From Anaerotignum sp. MSJ-24 (GTDB taxonomy: Bacteria > Bacillota > Clostridia > Lachnospirales > Anaerotignaceae): a stretch of DNA of 64,000 nt. Made by a program: the position numbers and the translations under genes. The first letter of the stretch is position 1. Every line of letters begins with the position of its first letter. This document shows positions 63,720 to 64,000 of the stretch, piece after piece. Location of the stretch: positions 177,300 to 241,299 of the forward strand of contig NZ_JAHLPX010000004.1 of assembly GCF_018918145.1 (NCBI RefSeq), read 5' to 3'. The notes under the pieces are model-generated. The model was not told the DNA's origin. It did no database searches and saw only the letters and a program-made list of their open reading frames with translations.

Positions 63720-63889
63720 AATCAAGCTGTCTGATGAGACAGTGAGTAAGAAAAGAATTGATCCTTGAAAACTGAACAGTTGATGGTAAAAAAATTAAAC
63801 CCAAGTCAATAACGAGTTTATTGAGATTGAGATAAACTACCAAGTAATAAATGGAAACAAAAAAGTCAGAGTTAACTGACAAAGGATTT

Positions 63890-64000
<111 letters not shown>

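Overview
The window is AT-rich chromosomal DNA from an anaerobic Gram-positive bacterium of the class Clostridia, most likely a gut member of the Lachnospirales or a close relative. The evidence is the partial 16S rRNA start at the right edge, HrcA/CIRCE control of groESL, a T-box in front of tyrS, a SCIFF peptide with its radical-SAM maturase, HemZ, a SpoVB/MurJ-type flippase, a DUF370/RemA-like regulator and a bile salt hydrolase-like enzyme. It is ordinary core genome: no phage, insertion sequence or CRISPR array is visible. Convergent gene pairs usually share a bidirectional terminator hairpin.

Layout. 1-2.2 kb: end of a NifS-type cysteine desulfurase, NifU scaffold, a HAD phosphatase and a tiny Cys-rich membrane protein. 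2.25-4.4 kb: CIRCE-groES-groEL. 4.4-7.2 kb: a dehydrogenase, small proteins and an Eis-like acetyltransferase. 7.3-11.9 kb: carAB behind a leader ORF and terminator. 12-17 kb: a Wzz/tyrosine kinase/PHP phosphatase module joined to a class B sortase, its probable substrate and an LCP ligase. 17-20.7 kb: a lipoprotein, an O-acetylhomoserine sulfhydrylase behind a Cys-containing leader peptide and attenuator, and azlC (interrupted)-azlD. 20.7-24.7 kb (minus strand): bile salt hydrolase-like enzyme, flavin protein, Nudix hydrolase, tyrosine recombinase, TtcA-like protein. 24.7-30.6 kb: rel, dtd, a structured repeat, hemZ, hisS. 30.6-35.8 kb: VanW protein, mtnN, GATase, MscS, DUF951, AEC carrier, DUF188, Xre regulator. 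36-38.6 kb: a CHAP/SLH surface protein. 38.7-43.1 kb: yicC-remA-gmk-rpoZ-priA. 43.3-46 kb: PIN/TRAM protein, ispD, rnhA (apparent ATA start), csp. 46.1-55.8 kb: UvrA-like ATPase, cupin, typA, flippase, TraX, proC, PHP phosphatase, membrane protein. 55.9-57.5 kb: SCIFF peptide and maturase. 57.5-61.1 kb: tyrS with T-box, a candidate sigma-54 promoter driving a predicted small RNA, repeat copies, pepT. 61.1-63.3 kb: lactate permease with a long structured leader and a 28-residue membrane protein. 63.3-64 kb: two tRNA-Ser genes and the start of an rRNA operon.

The most interesting material is in the non-coding parts. (1) A consensus -24/-12 promoter at about 59.48 kb lies downstream of three 18-bp palindromes with an exact 20-bp period. 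It should drive a roughly 147-nt structured transcript ending at a strong terminator, with no convincing ORF. (2) The sulfhydrylase leader has mutually exclusive terminator and antiterminator arms behind a Cys/Met-rich 30-residue ORF. (3) The carAB leader resembles enterobacterial pyrBI attenuation. (4) A dispersed multi-hairpin element of about 155 bp occurs in three full copies and one partial copy, with compensatory changes in its stems. All functional statements come from reading the sequence; no database search was possible.
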